Source of the DNA: Rhodothermales bacterium
GTDB taxonomy: Bacteria; Bacteroidota; Rhodothermia; Rhodothermales; UBA10348
NCBI GenBank assembly: GCA_017643395.1
Contig: JAEPNP010000008.1
Span: 51,237-115,236, forward strand
Reading direction: 5' to 3'
DNA: 64,000 nt
Numbering within the stretch: the first letter of the stretch is position 1; every line of letters begins with the position of its first letter. Below are positions 19,971 to 31,643 of the stretch, piece after piece. The position numbers were made by a program, and so were the translations under genes. The notes below the pieces were generated by a model. The model saw only the letters and a list, made by a program, of their open reading frames with translations, was not told where the DNA came from and searched no databases.

Positions 19971-19994
19971 CGGCATCTCCGACCGGAAATGCCG
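19971..19994 (-). promoter_or_regulatory. Hairpin between rpsO and pnp
   Basis: CGGCATCTCCG (19971-19981) and CGGAAATGCCG (19984-19994) pair with one mismatch in the 117-bp gap between rpsO and pnp. No U-tract follows on the minus strand, so it is more likely an RNA-processing or translational control structure than a terminator. In E. coli the equivalent gap holds a stem-loop cut by RNase III through which PNPase controls its own mRNA. Equivalence here is inferred from position only. Confidence 0.35.
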
Positions 19995-20006
19995 CTCTCG
20001 TTTGGG

Positions 20007-20273
20007 TTACTTACGGATGCCCAGTTCAGCGATGATCGAGCGATAGCGCTCGATATCATTGGCCATCAGATAGTTCAGCAGCCGACGCCGCTTGCCGACC
20101 AGTTTCAACAGGCCGCGGCGGGTGGAGTGATCCTTCGGGTGCCGCTTGAGATGGTCGGTCAGTTCGTTGATACGGGAGCTGAAGATTGCGATCTGGACTT
20201 CCGGCTTGCCGGTGTCTTTCTCGTCCGTCCCAAACCGGGAGATCAGCTGCCCTTTCCGTTCTTTCGTGATCAT
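20007..20273 (-). CDS. rpsO: 30S ribosomal protein S15
   Basis: 88 residues from ATG 20273 ([15 protein letters not shown]), the usual S15 length. The frame extends seven codons upstream to a possible start at 20294 that no S15 needs. Diagnostic segments are [48 protein letters not shown] and [16 protein letters not shown]15 binds the central domain of 16S rRNA early in 30S assembly. It sits between ribF and pnp, the classic order. Confidence 0.97.
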   Translation of the reverse strand: MITKERKGQLISRFGTDEKDTGKPEVQIAIFSSRINELTDHLKRHPKDHSTRRGLLKLVGKRRRLLNYLMANDIERYRSIIAELGIRK

Positions 20274-20370
20274 GTCCGCTCTAGATTGTTCCATGCTAGA
20301 GAAGAGAGTGCGCAGCGCTCCGCACTTCGGAGCAGAAGGCTACCTGCGGTAGCAAAATCGCACATTCAAG

Positions 20371-21267
20371 TTATAGTATGCCTTTCAGCAAATCCCTGCA
20401 ACGCGCCTCGTCCGCGTTCAGTTGCTGGACAAGAGACTCGATGCCGTCGAAACGCCGCTCGTCTCGCAATCTTTCCCGGAACTCCACACTGAGTACCGAG
20501 CCGTAGAGATCACCCTCGAAGTCCAGCAGGTGGACTTCCTGCCGACGCGCCAGGCCGTCGAAGGTGGGACGGGTGCCGATGTTCATCATGCCACCGATCC
20601 GCCTTTCGCCCAACTGCGCCGTTACGACGTAGACACCATCCCGAGGCACGATCTTGCGTGGTGCCGTCGGATCCAGGTTGGCCGTGGGGAAGCCGATGGT
20701 GCGTCCGCGCCGATCCCCTTCCACCACAAGGCCACGCCAGCGGTATGGGCGACCAAGCATACTCGCTGCTGCGGCAACATCCCCATCGTCCATCAGGGCC
20801 TTGCGAACGGTCGTAGAGGACACGACTGTGGCATCCACCTCCTGGGCCGGGATGACCTCCACATCGAAGCCCATTTCGGGCCCCAGGGTTCTCAGCAGCG
20901 CCTCGTTGCCCCGACGACCTTTGCCGAACCCGTGGTCGTATCCTATAACGACGCAGTCCGCGTGCAGCCGGTCGACGAGAATCTGCTCAACGAACTGCTC
21001 TGCGGACATCGCGGCCATGTCGGCATCGAAGGGCAGGATGACTGTCTCCTTGACGCCGAATCCGGCGACGAGCGCTGCACGCTCCTGCGGCGTGGTGAGC
21101 AGCGGTACCGGGGTCCCGGTTATGATCTCCCTCGGATGAGGGTCAAACGTCAGAAGCACGGGCACGCCACCACGGGCCTCAGCGCGTTCCACCAGGAAGC
21201 GCAGGATGGCCTGGTGCCCTCGATGCACACCGTCGAACGTGCCGATGGTGACGACGGCCCTACGCAT
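20371..21267 (-). CDS. ribF: Bifunctional riboflavin kinase / FAD synthetase
   Basis: 298 residues from ATG 21267 (MRRAVVTIGTFDGVHRGHQAIL), which overlaps the truB end by eight bases; upstream codons to 21309 are inside truB. The N-terminal nucleotidyltransferase domain has GTFDGVHRGH and ISSTxxR-like VVSSTTVRKAL. The C-terminal flavokinase domain has GDRRGRTIGFPTANL, the PTAN metal site and GGMMNIGTRPTF. It converts riboflavin to FMN and FAD. Its position between truB and rpsO is conserved in many bacteria. Confidence 0.95.
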   Translation of the reverse strand: MRRAVVTIGTFDGVHRGHQAILRFLVERAEARGGVPVLLTFDPHPREIITGTPVPLLTTPQERAALVAGFGVKETVILPFDADMAAMSAEQFVEQILVDRLHADCVVIGYDHGFGKGRRGNEALLRTLGPEMGFDVEVIPAQEVDATVVSSTTVRKALMDDGDVAAAASMLGRPYRWRGLVVEGDRRGRTIGFPTANLDPTAPRKIVPRDGVYVVTAQLGERRIGGMMNIGTRPTFDGLARRQEVHLLDFEGDLYGSVLSVEFRERLRDERRFDGIESLVQQLNADEARCRDLLKGIL

Positions 21268-21991
21268 GTGTCTCCAGGGCATCGATGAGCGCCTCGAATC
21301 CCCAGGCATCGCTCACCTGCTGGTCTCCGATCGCGGTGCGACGGAGTGCTATCAGATGTGCTCCTACGCCGAGGGCCGCACCCAGGTCGTGCGCGAGAGA
21401 CCTGATGTAGGTGCCTTTGGAGCAGTGGATCTCGAAGTCCACGTCGCTGCCCTGAAGCGGTGCGACCTCGAAGCGGTCGACCCGCACGTGGCGTGGCGGC
21501 AGGAGCACCGTCTCCCCCCGACGCGCCTTCTTGTAGAGCCGTTCTCCCCCCACCTTGATGGCGGAGTGGGCCGGCGGCAGTTGTTCGATGTCGCCCGTGA
21601 ACGGCAAGACCGCCTGCCGGATGATGTCATCGGTGAGGTGGCTCGTATCAACCGACTGCTCCACGGGACTTTCCGCATCGTACGATGCGGTGGTCTGACC
21701 AAGGCGAATGGTCCCGGTGTACCTCTTGTCCTGCCCCATGAAGCGGTCCTGCGCCTTGGTGGCTCGCCCCACGAGGGTGATCAGCAGCCCGGTGGCCATG
21801 GGGTCCAGCGTGCCGGCATGGCCGACCTTGCGAACCGGCACGCGTCTGCGCACGGCCTTGACCACGCCGAAGGACGACATGCCTTTGGGCTTGTCGATGA
21901 GCAGCACAGCGGCGTCCCACGATTCGGGAAGCCGGCCGGCTCCGAAGACGGGAGGGTACTCAGTCCTGATCGCGGCTTGACCGTTCGTCAC
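21260..21991 (-). CDS. truB: tRNA pseudouridine-55 synthase
   Basis: 243 residues from GTG 21991, which would overlap the rbfA 3' end by about 30 bases. No nearer start exists before the conserved LLIDKPKGMSSFGVV, and longer frames are rbfA shadow. Catalytic Asp is in VGHAGTLDPMATGLLI, followed by KRYTGTIRLGQTTASYDAES, the HSAIKVGGERLYKKARRGE loop and CSKGTYIRSLAHDLG. It makes Psi55 in the T-loop of tRNAs. Start-codon choice is the uncertain point. Confidence 0.93.
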   Translation of the reverse strand: MTNGQAAIRTEYPPVFGAGRLPESWDAAVLLIDKPKGMSSFGVVKAVRRRVPVRKVGHAGTLDPMATGLLITLVGRATKAQDRFMGQDKRYTGTIRLGQTTASYDAESPVEQSVDTSHLTDDIIRQAVLPFTGDIEQLPPAHSAIKVGGERLYKKARRGETVLLPPRHVRVDRFEVAPLQGSDVDFEIHCSKGTYIRSLAHDLGAALGVGAHLIALRRTAIGDQQVSDAWGFEALIDALETHA

Positions 21992-22331
21992 GGATCTGCT
22001 CGAAAAGGTCTTCGATGCGCTGCGCCTGCTCGAGCGTCTCGTCGAGGAAGAAGCGTATGTCCGGAATCTTGCGCACCTGATGCCGGATGCGCTGCGCCAG
22101 CGCGCCGCGAACACGCGGTTTCAGCTCCTCGAGGCGATGAAACAGGTCTTGCCTGGCCTCTGCTTTTTCGCCAAGGATGGACACGTACACGTACACGATA
22201 CCCAGATCCTTGGTGACCCTGGTACCGGTGACCGTGACCATGCCCTGCAGCTGCTCCGAGAAGTCCGACAGGAGCAGCGCCGCAATCTCACGTTGCAGCA
22301 GACGTGCAACCCGCTCAGTTCTGATGCTCAT
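21960..22331 (-). CDS. rbfA: Ribosome-binding factor A
   Basis: 123 residues. Typical RbfA features: the start RTERVARLLQREIAALLLSDF, the KH-like core VTVTGTRVTKDLGIVYVYVSILG, then RGALAQRIRHQVRKIPDIRFFLDETLEQAQRIEDLFEQI. It binds the 30S subunit and supports 16S 5' end maturation, especially in the cold. It lies 21 bases after infB in the rimP-nusA-infB-rbfA-truB operon. Confidence 0.95.
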   Translation of the reverse strand: MSIRTERVARLLQREIAALLLSDFSEQLQGMVTVTGTRVTKDLGIVYVYVSILGEKAEARQDLFHRLEELKPRVRGALAQRIRHQVRKIPDIRFFLDETLEQAQRIEDLFEQIRDERSSRDQD

Positions 22332-22352
22332 TCCAACCGCCCCGAGACCGGG

Positions 22353-25178
<2,826 letters not shown>

Positions 25179-25197
25179 ACCGTCTGATTTACGGACT

Positions 25198-26469
25198 CTA
25201 CCCGTCGACCTCTTCTTCTTCGGTCTCGTCCTCGAACTCGCTCCGGATCACCCGGAAAATGTGAGCGGCCACCTCCTCTTCGAGCGTGGCACGCCGCATC
25301 AACTCCTCTTTCGACAATTCGAGCACGGCGCGGGCGGTGTCGCAACCGATGTCCTTCAGTCGCTGAAGCACGTCGGCCGGAATTTCGTCTGCGAACTCCT
25401 CGATCTCGATGTCTTCCTCGTCATCAGAGATCTCCCGATAGATGTCGATTTCATACCCGCACAAAGCGGAGGCCAGCCGAATGTTGATGCCGCCGCGGCC
25501 GATGGCCTGGCTGACCTCGTCCGCCTTGACGACAACCTTCGCACGCGGTGGCGTGAGGTCATCGTTCAGCTGTACCTGCAGCGGGCTTGCCGGTGAAAGG
25601 GCGCGCTTGATCAACTCGTGCTTGTCGTCCGTCCACTGGACGACGTCGATGTTCTCGTTGCCCAGTTCCCGGACCACCGCGTGGATGCGCGAGCCTTTCA
25701 TGCCGACGCACGCGCCGACAGGATCGATACGCTCATCGTACGACACGACCGCCACCTTGGCGCGATCGCCGGGCTCACGCACAATGCGTTTGATCTCGAC
25801 GATGCCCTCATCGATTTCCGGCACCTCGAGCTCGAAAAGCCGCTCCATAAAGACCGGTGCGGCGCGCGAGATGATCACCTGCGGTGACCCGGCAGCGTCG
25901 CGGATGACCTCCTTCACGACCGCGCGAATCATGTCGCCCTTGCGGTAGCGATCCCGATAGATCTGCTCCGAACGCGGCAGGACAAGCTCCACCTTGTTGT
26001 GGATCACCAGCACCTCGCGGCGACGCATCTGGTAGACCTCGCCCACCACGATTTCGCCGACCAACTCCGTATAGGCCTTGTGCACATTGTCCTTCTCGAT
26101 GTCGCGGATGCGCTGCGAGAAAGTCTGGCGGGCCGTCATCACGGCACGCCGCCCGAAGTCTTCGATACCGATCTCCTCGGCCACCTCGTCCTCGAGGTCG
26201 AAGTCCTCGTCAATCTTGCGTGCAGCCGTCAGCTCGATCTGCGTCACGGGATCGGCGACGTCCCAATCCTCCACCACTTCGCGGATGTGCAGGATCTGCA
26301 TGTCTCCGTGGTCCGGATTCAGGATGATCTCGAACGAATCGTCCGAACCGTACCGCTTCTTGATCATCGCCCGGAACACGTCCTCCACGATGAGCTGGAG
26401 CGAGTCACGGTCGATCCCCTTCTCCCGGGCGATCTCGGCAAATGCCGATACAAGGACTGAACTCTGCAT
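25198..26469 (-). CDS. nusA: Transcription termination/antitermination protein NusA
   Basis: 423 residues. The N-terminal RNAP-binding domain has [32 protein letters not shown]. It is followed by an S1 domain ([33 protein letters not shown]) and two KH domains ([37 protein letters not shown] and [26 protein letters not shown]). A short acidic C-terminus ends EEEEVDG; the E. coli-type AR repeats are absent. It modulates pausing, termination and antitermination, and may act on its own leader terminator (see the rimP leader). Confidence 0.95.
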   Translation of the reverse strand: MQSSVLVSAFAEIAREKGIDRDSLQLIVEDVFRAMIKKRYGSDDSFEIILNPDHGDMQILHIREVVEDWDVADPVTQIELTAARKIDEDFDLEDEVAEEIGIEDFGRRAVMTARQTFSQRIRDIEKDNVHKAYTELVGEIVVGEVYQMRRREVLVIHNKVELVLPRSEQIYRDRYRKGDMIRAVVKEVIRDAAGSPQVIISRAAPVFMERLFELEVPEIDEGIVEIKRIVREPGDRAKVAVVSYDERIDPVGACVGMKGSRIHAVVRELGNENIDVVQWTDDKHELIKRALSPASPLQVQLNDDLTPPRAKVVVKADEVSQAIGRGGINIRLASALCGYEIDIYREISDDEEDIEIEEFADEIPADVLQRLKDIGCDTARAVLELSKEELMRRATLEEEVAAHIFRVIRSEFEDETEEEEVDG

Positions 26470-26495
26470 GTGTTATCTGTTGTGGGTTCGGATGC

Positions 26496-26960
26496 CTACC
26501 AGGGGAGCACCACCCTGGCCTCCTGGAAAGCGTCCAAGTCCAGCGTCTGCTCCCCTCCTTTAGAAGCGAGCACGATGCCGTGGTCGGTGACCGCGCGAAG
26601 GTCACCTTCGATCACCGAACCGTCGGTCCGGGTCACGGAAAGCGTGCGCCCGACGTGCTTCTTCAACTGCCTTGGCAGCGTCATGGCACGATCGGCACCC
26701 GGCGAAGAGACGTTCAGGCGATACTTGCCCTTGATGAGGTCCTCCGCCTCAATGAGGAATCCTATTTCCCGGCTGAACCGGGCCAGAACGTCAAGGCCCA
26801 GGCCGTCATCGGAATCCAGAAATACCTCAACCACCCGCGAACCCTGACGACCGCGCACGACGATCTCGACCACATAGGCCGACTCCTGGGCGATCACCGT
26901 ATCGACAATCTCCCGGATCCGGGTTTCAGTGGCTGGCGCCGATGTCGTCAGGTTCTCCAT
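26496..26960 (-). CDS. rimP: Ribosome maturation factor RimP
   Basis: 154 residues from ATG 26960 (MENLTTSAPATETRIREIVDTV). The frame opens further upstream through the leader hairpin, which I reject as coding. Family segments are YVVEIVVRGRQGSRVVEVFLDSDDGLGLDVLARFSREIGFLIEAEDLIKG in broken form, LNVSSPGADRAMTLPRQLKKHVGRTL, and the C-terminal SH3-like GSVIEGDLRAVTDHGIVLA. It assists 30S maturation and begins the nusA-infB operon. Confidence 0.9.
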   Translation of the reverse strand: MENLTTSAPATETRIREIVDTVIAQESAYVVEIVVRGRQGSRVVEVFLDSDDGLGLDVLARFSREIGFLIEAEDLIKGKYRLNVSSPGADRAMTLPRQLKKHVGRTLSVTRTDGSVIEGDLRAVTDHGIVLASKGGEQTLDLDAFQEARVVLPW

Positions 26961-26985
26961 GCGGAGACGCAAATGGTATGAGTGC

Positions 26986-27016
26986 AAAAAACGCCCGGTC
27001 CATAGCTGGACGGGCG
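26986..27016 (-). terminator. Terminator/attenuator hairpin in the rimP leader
   Basis: On the minus strand, CGCCCGTCC-AGCTAT-GGACcGGGCG is followed directly by TTTTTT (positions 26991-26986), a textbook intrinsic terminator. It lies only about 26 bases before the rimP ATG and downstream of a promoter candidate at 27074-27105. Either nadB transcripts end here, or it is an attenuator within the leader of the rimP-nusA-infB operon. A NusA-sensitive leader terminator would permit autoregulation; that is inference. Confidence 0.7.
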
Positions 27017-27073
27017 CCTTCCGGCTGCAATAAAAAAGGGTGGCTGTCATCAACCCCCCTCCAATCGCAAGCC

Positions 27074-27105
27074 CAAAGATACGGTGCGGATGGACGGTTT
27101 GGCAA
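27074..27105 (-). promoter_or_regulatory. Bacteroidota-type promoter for the rimP-nusA-infB operon
   Basis: On the minus strand the -33 element TTG (27105-27103) is followed, after 21 bases, by TATCTTTG (27081-27074). This is an exact match to the Bacteroidota -7 consensus TAnnTTTG with usual spacing. It would give a leader of about 110 nt containing the terminator hairpin. The remaining gap to nadB (27106-27232) shows nothing recognisable. Confidence 0.55.
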
Positions 27106-27232
27106 TCCCCTCCACGTTGCCGCGGACGGGCTTCCGAGCTTCCCGTCGAGCATCATAAGACCCCTCGACACGTCAGGAGTTCCACCCACTCGCGGCCGGT
27201 GAACGCGTGGTCCAGACCGAGCCGAACGCGTC

Positions 27233-28819
27233 CTAGATAAACGTCGGGCGCCGCTCTGCCTCTCTCGGGTCCGGGAAGTCCGTCATGTAGTGCAGACCGC
27301 GACTTTCCCGGCGCATGGACGCCGACCTGATAATCAGGTAGGAGACCGCAATCATGTTGCGCAATTCACAGATCGGCGCCGACACGCGCGACTTGCGATA
27401 GAACTCCTCAGTCTCCTCAAACAGGACGCGCGTTCGGCGTGAGGCCCGATCCAGGCGGTGCATGGAGCGCACAATGCCCACATAGTCCCACATGACCCGG
27501 CGCAACTCCTCGCGGTTGTGGGACACTAGCACCCATTCCGCCGGATACGAAGTGCCCGAATCGTCCCATTCGGGCACGTCCTCTCTAAACGAACGCTCGC
27601 CTGCCAGCTCCCTGGCGGTAGCCACTGCCTTGTGCGAAAGCACCAGGGCTTCCAGCAGGGAGTTGCTGGCCAGTCGATTGGCTCCGTGCAAGCCTGTGTA
27701 CGTCACTTCACCGCAGGCCAGGAGTCCCTGCACACTGGTGCGTGCCTGCATGTCGGTAACCACCCCTCCGCAGACGTAGTGGGCAGCCGGCACCACGGGG
27801 ATGAGGTCGCTGGCCATGTCCAGCCCCAGGCTCTCACACTTGGCATAGATGGTCGGGAAATGCTCCACGAGCTCGTCCCGCGACTCATGCGTAATGTCCA
27901 GGTAGACATGAGGTTCGCCTCGCTGCTTCAACTGATCATCGATGGCCCTCGCAACGATGTCTCTGGGTGCCAACTCGGCCCTGGTATCGTATTCCGGCAT
28001 GAACCGGTGCCCTTCCATATTGCGCAGGAGGGCGCCGTGTCCGCGAACAGCTTCCGAAACCAGAAAGGAATCGGCCTCCTGTGGATACAGGCTGGTAGGA
28101 TGGAACTGCACGAATTCCATATTGGCGATGCGGGCTTTGGCCCGGTAGGCCATGGCAATGCCGTCACCGGTGGCGATCGCTGGATTCGTCGTATGCAGAT
28201 AAACCCTGCCGGCCCCGCCTGTTGCGAGCATCGTGACCCGAGCCAGAATGCGGTGGACGCGATTCTCCTCTTCATCCAGCACGTAGGCGCCATAGCAGTT
28301 GATGTCGGGGCGTACGCGCGTCACATGCTGGCCGGTGTGATGCTCCGTGATCAGGTCCACGGCAAAGTGGTACTCGAACACCTCGATGTTCGGATGATCG
28401 CGCACCTGGTCCAGGAGCGTCTTCTCCACCTCGGCGCCGGTCGCATCGGCCGCATGCACGATGCGGTGTGCGGAATGACCGCCCTCCATGCCCAGGTGAA
28501 GGCGTCCCCCTGAGCGCGTGAAGTCGGCGCCCTGGGCCTCCAGTTCGGCGATGCGTCGCGGCCCGTCCCGCACCACCATCCTGACCACCTCCTCATCGCA
28601 GAGCCCCGCCCCGGCGGTCAGGGTGTCCCGCACATGGGCCTCAACCGAGTCCGCATCATCGACCACCGCCGCAATGCCGCCCTGGGCCCAGTTGGTATTG
28701 GAGTCCGCGCTGGCCTTCTTGGTGACGACGCCGACCGATCCGTATTCAGCAACGGCGAGTGCGAAACTGAGTCCGGCCGCACCGGACCCAATCACCAGGT
28801 AGTCGAAACGATCGGTCAT
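27233..28819 (-). CDS. nadB: L-aspartate oxidase
   Basis: 528 residues, normal length. The FAD-binding start is DYLVIGSGAAGLSFALAVA. Substrate and flavin segments NTNWAQGGIAAVV, GGHSAHRIVHAADATG and LATGGAGRVY follow, then EFVQFHPTSLY, PAAHYVCGGVVTD, and ACGEVTYTGLHGANRLASNSLLEALV. It oxidises L-aspartate to iminoaspartate, the first step of de novo NAD synthesis with NadA. nadA and nadC are not in the window. It lies 11 bases after prfB on the same strand. Confidence 0.96.
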   Translation of the reverse strand: MTDRFDYLVIGSGAAGLSFALAVAEYGSVGVVTKKASADSNTNWAQGGIAAVVDDADSVEAHVRDTLTAGAGLCDEEVVRMVVRDGPRRIAELEAQGADFTRSGGRLHLGMEGGHSAHRIVHAADATGAEVEKTLLDQVRDHPNIEVFEYHFAVDLITEHHTGQHVTRVRPDINCYGAYVLDEEENRVHRILARVTMLATGGAGRVYLHTTNPAIATGDGIAMAYRAKARIANMEFVQFHPTSLYPQEADSFLVSEAVRGHGALLRNMEGHRFMPEYDTRAELAPRDIVARAIDDQLKQRGEPHVYLDITHESRDELVEHFPTIYAKCESLGLDMASDLIPVVPAAHYVCGGVVTDMQARTSVQGLLACGEVTYTGLHGANRLASNSLLEALVLSHKAVATARELAGERSFREDVPEWDDSGTSYPAEWVLVSHNREELRRVMWDYVGIVRSMHRLDRASRRTRVLFEETEEFYRKSRVSAPICELRNMIAVSYLIIRSASMRRESRGLHYMTDFPDPREAERRPTFI

Positions 28820-28830
28820 GCCGGGCTGGC

Positions 28831-29938
28831 TTACTCGACGGCCTGGAGCAGGTAGGCGCGGATGAAGGGCTCGAGGTCGCCGTCCATGACGGAGTTGACG
28901 TCCGTCAACTTGGTCTCCGTTCGATGGTCATTCACCATGGTATACGGCTGAAACACATAGGAGCGGATCTGGGAGCCCCACTCGATTTTCTTCTTGGATC
29001 CCTCGAGCTCGTTCTTTGCCGCTTCCTGGATGTCGCGCTCCAGTTGATACACCCGGCTCTTCAGCATGGTCTTCGCTCGCTCCCGGTTCTGCAACTGGCT
29101 GCGTTCCTCGGTGCACTCGGCTACTACCCGCGCCTCGTCGCCGTTGGACAGTTCACCGGTCCAGATCAGCCGCACACCGGTCTCCACCTTGTTCACGTTC
29201 TGGCCACCCTTTCCGCCAGAACGGAAGGTCTGCATCTCGATCTGGTCCGACGACAGTTCGATGTCGATGGTGTCGTCGATCTCGGGGTAGACGAAGACGG
29301 AGGCAAACGAGGTGTGTCGACGGCCACTGGAGTCGAACGGAGAGATCCTTACCAGTCGGTGCACCCCTGATTCGCCCTTGAGGTAGCCGTAGGCAAAAGC
29401 GCCTTCGATGGTTATCGTCGCACTCTTGATGCCGGCCACATCACCCTCCTGGTACTCAAGCAGGCTGACCTTGAATCCGGAGCGCTCCCCCCATCGCGTG
29501 TACATGCGCACCAGAAGATCCGCCCAGTCCTGGGACTCTGTACCTCCTGCACCCGGATTGATGGTGACGATGGCGTCCCGCTGGTCATCCGGGCCCGCCA
29601 GCATGCGTTTCATTTCGAGCGCATCGACTTCAGACAGGAGCGCTCTGGCTTCCTGGCCGATCTCCGCACTGAGATCCGCGCCCTCCTCCTCGGCGAGTTC
29701 AATCAGCGTCTGGATATCCTCTGCCCGGGTGCGTACGGAATCCCAGGAATCCAGCCAGAGCTTCTGCGCCGCAATCTCTTTCTCAACCCGCTGCGCCTCC
29801 GAGGGATTGTCCCAGAAAGAAGGGTCGAGCCGCTTCTTGCTGAGCTCGGCTATGTCAGACTGTCGTTGATCGACGTCAAAGGTACCTCCCGAGCGTAAAC
29901 GATCGCTCGAGCAACACGCGTATTTCTTCGCGGTCCAT
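28831..29938 (-). CDS. prfB: Peptide chain release factor 2, with programmed +1 frameshift
   Basis: The gene is split between two frames. ATG 29938 starts MDREEIRVLLERSFTLGRYL and meets an in-frame TGA at 29878-29876, in the context GGGAGGTACCTTTGAC. The sequence CTT-TGA-C is the canonical RF2 slippery site. Skipping one base (29878) at CTT continues as DVDQRQSDIAELSKKRLDPSFWDNP and runs to the stop at 28831, giving about 368 residues, the standard RF2 length. The SPF tripeptide (ISPFDSSGRRHTS) that reads UGA/UAA and the GGQ motif (RSGGKGGQNVNKVE) are present. RF2 scarcity slows termination at UGA and promotes the shift, so the gene regulates itself. Confidence 0.96.
29876..29886 (-). promoter_or_regulatory. 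RF2 programmed +1 frameshift site
   Basis: On the minus strand this reads GGTACCTTTGA, with TGA at 29878-29876 preceded by CTT and followed by C. GGGAGG immediately upstream can act as the internal Shine-Dalgarno-like stimulator. That is notable in a genome whose start sites mostly lack such sequences. Confidence 0.92.
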
Positions 29939-29990
29939 GCAGACGGTGGAGTTCAGTGAGTGAGGGGCCGGAGCCCGGCGCGCATGAACG

Positions 29991-30347
29991 CTATGCGGGG
30001 CGCACAATGTTTCTGACCGCGCTGCCAAACCAGCCGCCGGCGAGGCCGAGGGCAGCGCCGGCAAGCACGGTGACGCCGAGAGTTGCGAAGGCCGGCAGTC
30101 CGCCCGCCAATGCGGCCATGACGCGGGTCATCTCGCCGGTCGGGCCGGGAGCAACGACAAAGCTGTATGCAGCCAACGCCGTCCAGGCTGCGGCACCCGC
30201 GAGGAGGCCGACAAGGGCGCCGCGCCGTGCGGCCAGGTATCCCCCCAGGGCTGTGCCGGCGAGCAGCATGGCCCATCCCCCGATCAGGTGCAGCACGATG
30301 CTGACAATGATGGCAACCAGGGCAGCCCGGGAAGCAGACAGGGTCAT
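29991..30347 (-). CDS. Small membrane protein, four predicted transmembrane helices
   Basis: 118 residues, nearly all hydrophobic: segments at about residues 8-30 (LVAIIVSIVLHLIGGWAMLLAG), 42-65, 75-95 and 95-112, rich in Ala and Gly. No motif lets me assign a family. The start overlaps the end of the aminotransferase gene by four bases (ATGA), so the genes are co-transcribed. Hypothetical integral inner-membrane protein. Confidence 0.6.
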   Translation of the reverse strand: MTLSASRAALVAIIVSIVLHLIGGWAMLLAGTALGGYLAARRGALVGLLAGAAAWTALAAYSFVVAPGPTGEMTRVMAALAGGLPAFATLGVTVLAGAALGLAGGWFGSAVRNIVRPA

Positions 30348-31552
30348 GCCAGTTCCTGGGTGGTCCGGCAGCGTTCGGCAAAGCGTTGCACCCGGCTGAC
30401 GGCTTCTTCAATCTTGTCGAGCGCCGTCGCATAGGAGCAGCGAACGAATCCGGCCCCGCTCGGGCCGAAGGCGTCTCCCGGCACCACGGCCACGTGCTCC
30501 TCCTGGAGCAGCCGCTGCGCGAAGGTCTCTGAATCCAGGCCGGTCGCCGTGATGTCGGGGAAGCAGTAAAACGCACCCTCAGGCTCAAAGGTGGCGAGTC
30601 CGGCAGCGCGGAAGCCGTCGACGATGGTCCTCCGCCGCCGATCATAGGCCTGCCGCATGTCTTCGACCGCTCCCTGACAATCCTTGAGACCGGCCAGGGC
30701 GCCCCATTGGCCCATCGTCGGCGCGGACATGATCATGTACTGGTGCAGCTTGTACATCATGTCGTAAACCGGCTTCGGGGCGCACGCATAGCCAACGCGC
30801 CAGCCGGTCATGGCGTACGCCTTGGAAAACCCTCCGAGCAGAATGGTGCGATCACGAAGTGCGTCGATCGATGGCAGGCAAGTGTGACCCTGGCGGTGTG
30901 CGTCACCGTAGACCAATCGGTCATAAATCTCGTCCGAAAGCACGACGAGGTCATGCTTCACGACGACCTCTGCAATCTCCTCCAGGACCTCGCGGCGCAG
31001 CACTGCCCCGGTGGGATTGGACGGATAGGACAGGAACAGGACTTTGGTGCGATCGGTGATGCGCGACTCGATGTCCTCGGCCGTCACCTGGAAGTCGTTA
31101 TCGACGGAAGTCGGTACATAGACCACGTTGCCGCCCGCAAAGATGGCTGCAGGGCCGTAGGACACGAAACAGGGCTCAGGAATGAGGATCTCGTCTCCCG
31201 GATTGAGGAGCGCCAGCATGGCCAGCTGGAGCGCTTCGGAGACGCCGACCGTGACGAGAATCTCGCTGGCCGGGTCATACCGCACGCCATAGAGTCGGTC
31301 CAACTCCTCGGAAATGGCGTCCCTGAGCTCAATGATGCCGGCGTTTGAGGTGTAGCCTGTCTTGCCGTCCCGCAGGGACTGCACGGCCGCCCCCATGATG
31401 GGCTCCGGAGATACAAAGTCCGGCTCGCCAATGCCCAGGGAGATGACATCGTCCATCGTTGCGGCAATATCGAAAAAGCGCCGGATGCCCGATGGCGGCA
31501 CGTCCAGGACACGATCTGCGAGGCGAGATGTAAAGGAGAACGAAGAGGCCAT
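30344..31552 (-). CDS. Class I/II PLP-dependent aminotransferase
   Basis: 402 residues from ATG 31552 (MASSFSFTSRLADRVL); codons upstream in the frame are not family-like. Fold type I signatures: ISLGIGEPDFVSPEP, EILVTVGVSEALQLAMLALLNPGDE split across the cofactor site, SYPSNPTGAVL, LSDEIYDRLVY, and the PLP lysine near residue 243 in GGFSKAYAMTGWRVGY. The protein resembles aspartate/aromatic aminotransferases of the AspC/PatA-like subgroup. The donor and acceptor are not determinable. Confidence 0.9.
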   Translation of the reverse strand: MASSFSFTSRLADRVLDVPPSGIRRFFDIAATMDDVISLGIGEPDFVSPEPIMGAAVQSLRDGKTGYTSNAGIIELRDAISEELDRLYGVRYDPASEILVTVGVSEALQLAMLALLNPGDEILIPEPCFVSYGPAAIFAGGNVVYVPTSVDNDFQVTAEDIESRITDRTKVLFLSYPSNPTGAVLRREVLEEIAEVVVKHDLVVLSDEIYDRLVYGDAHRQGHTCLPSIDALRDRTILLGGFSKAYAMTGWRVGYACAPKPVYDMMYKLHQYMIMSAPTMGQWGALAGLKDCQGAVEDMRQAYDRRRRTIVDGFRAAGLATFEPEGAFYCFPDITATGLDSETFAQRLLQEEHVAVVPGDAFGPSGAGFVRCSYATALDKIEEAVSRVQRFAERCRTTQELA

Positions 31553-31643
31553 GCCGGTGGGGGTGGTGGTTGCTGCAATATAGCCTTTGAGGGTGCCGTT
31601 GATGGCGCAGGCTGCGCGAATTGGCAGACCGCTCGCGCCCGGA

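Noticed and set aside
28831..29613. Reading prfB as a truncated 260-residue gene or pseudogene
   Set aside because: The missing N-terminus is present upstream and joined by a canonical RF2 frameshift site.
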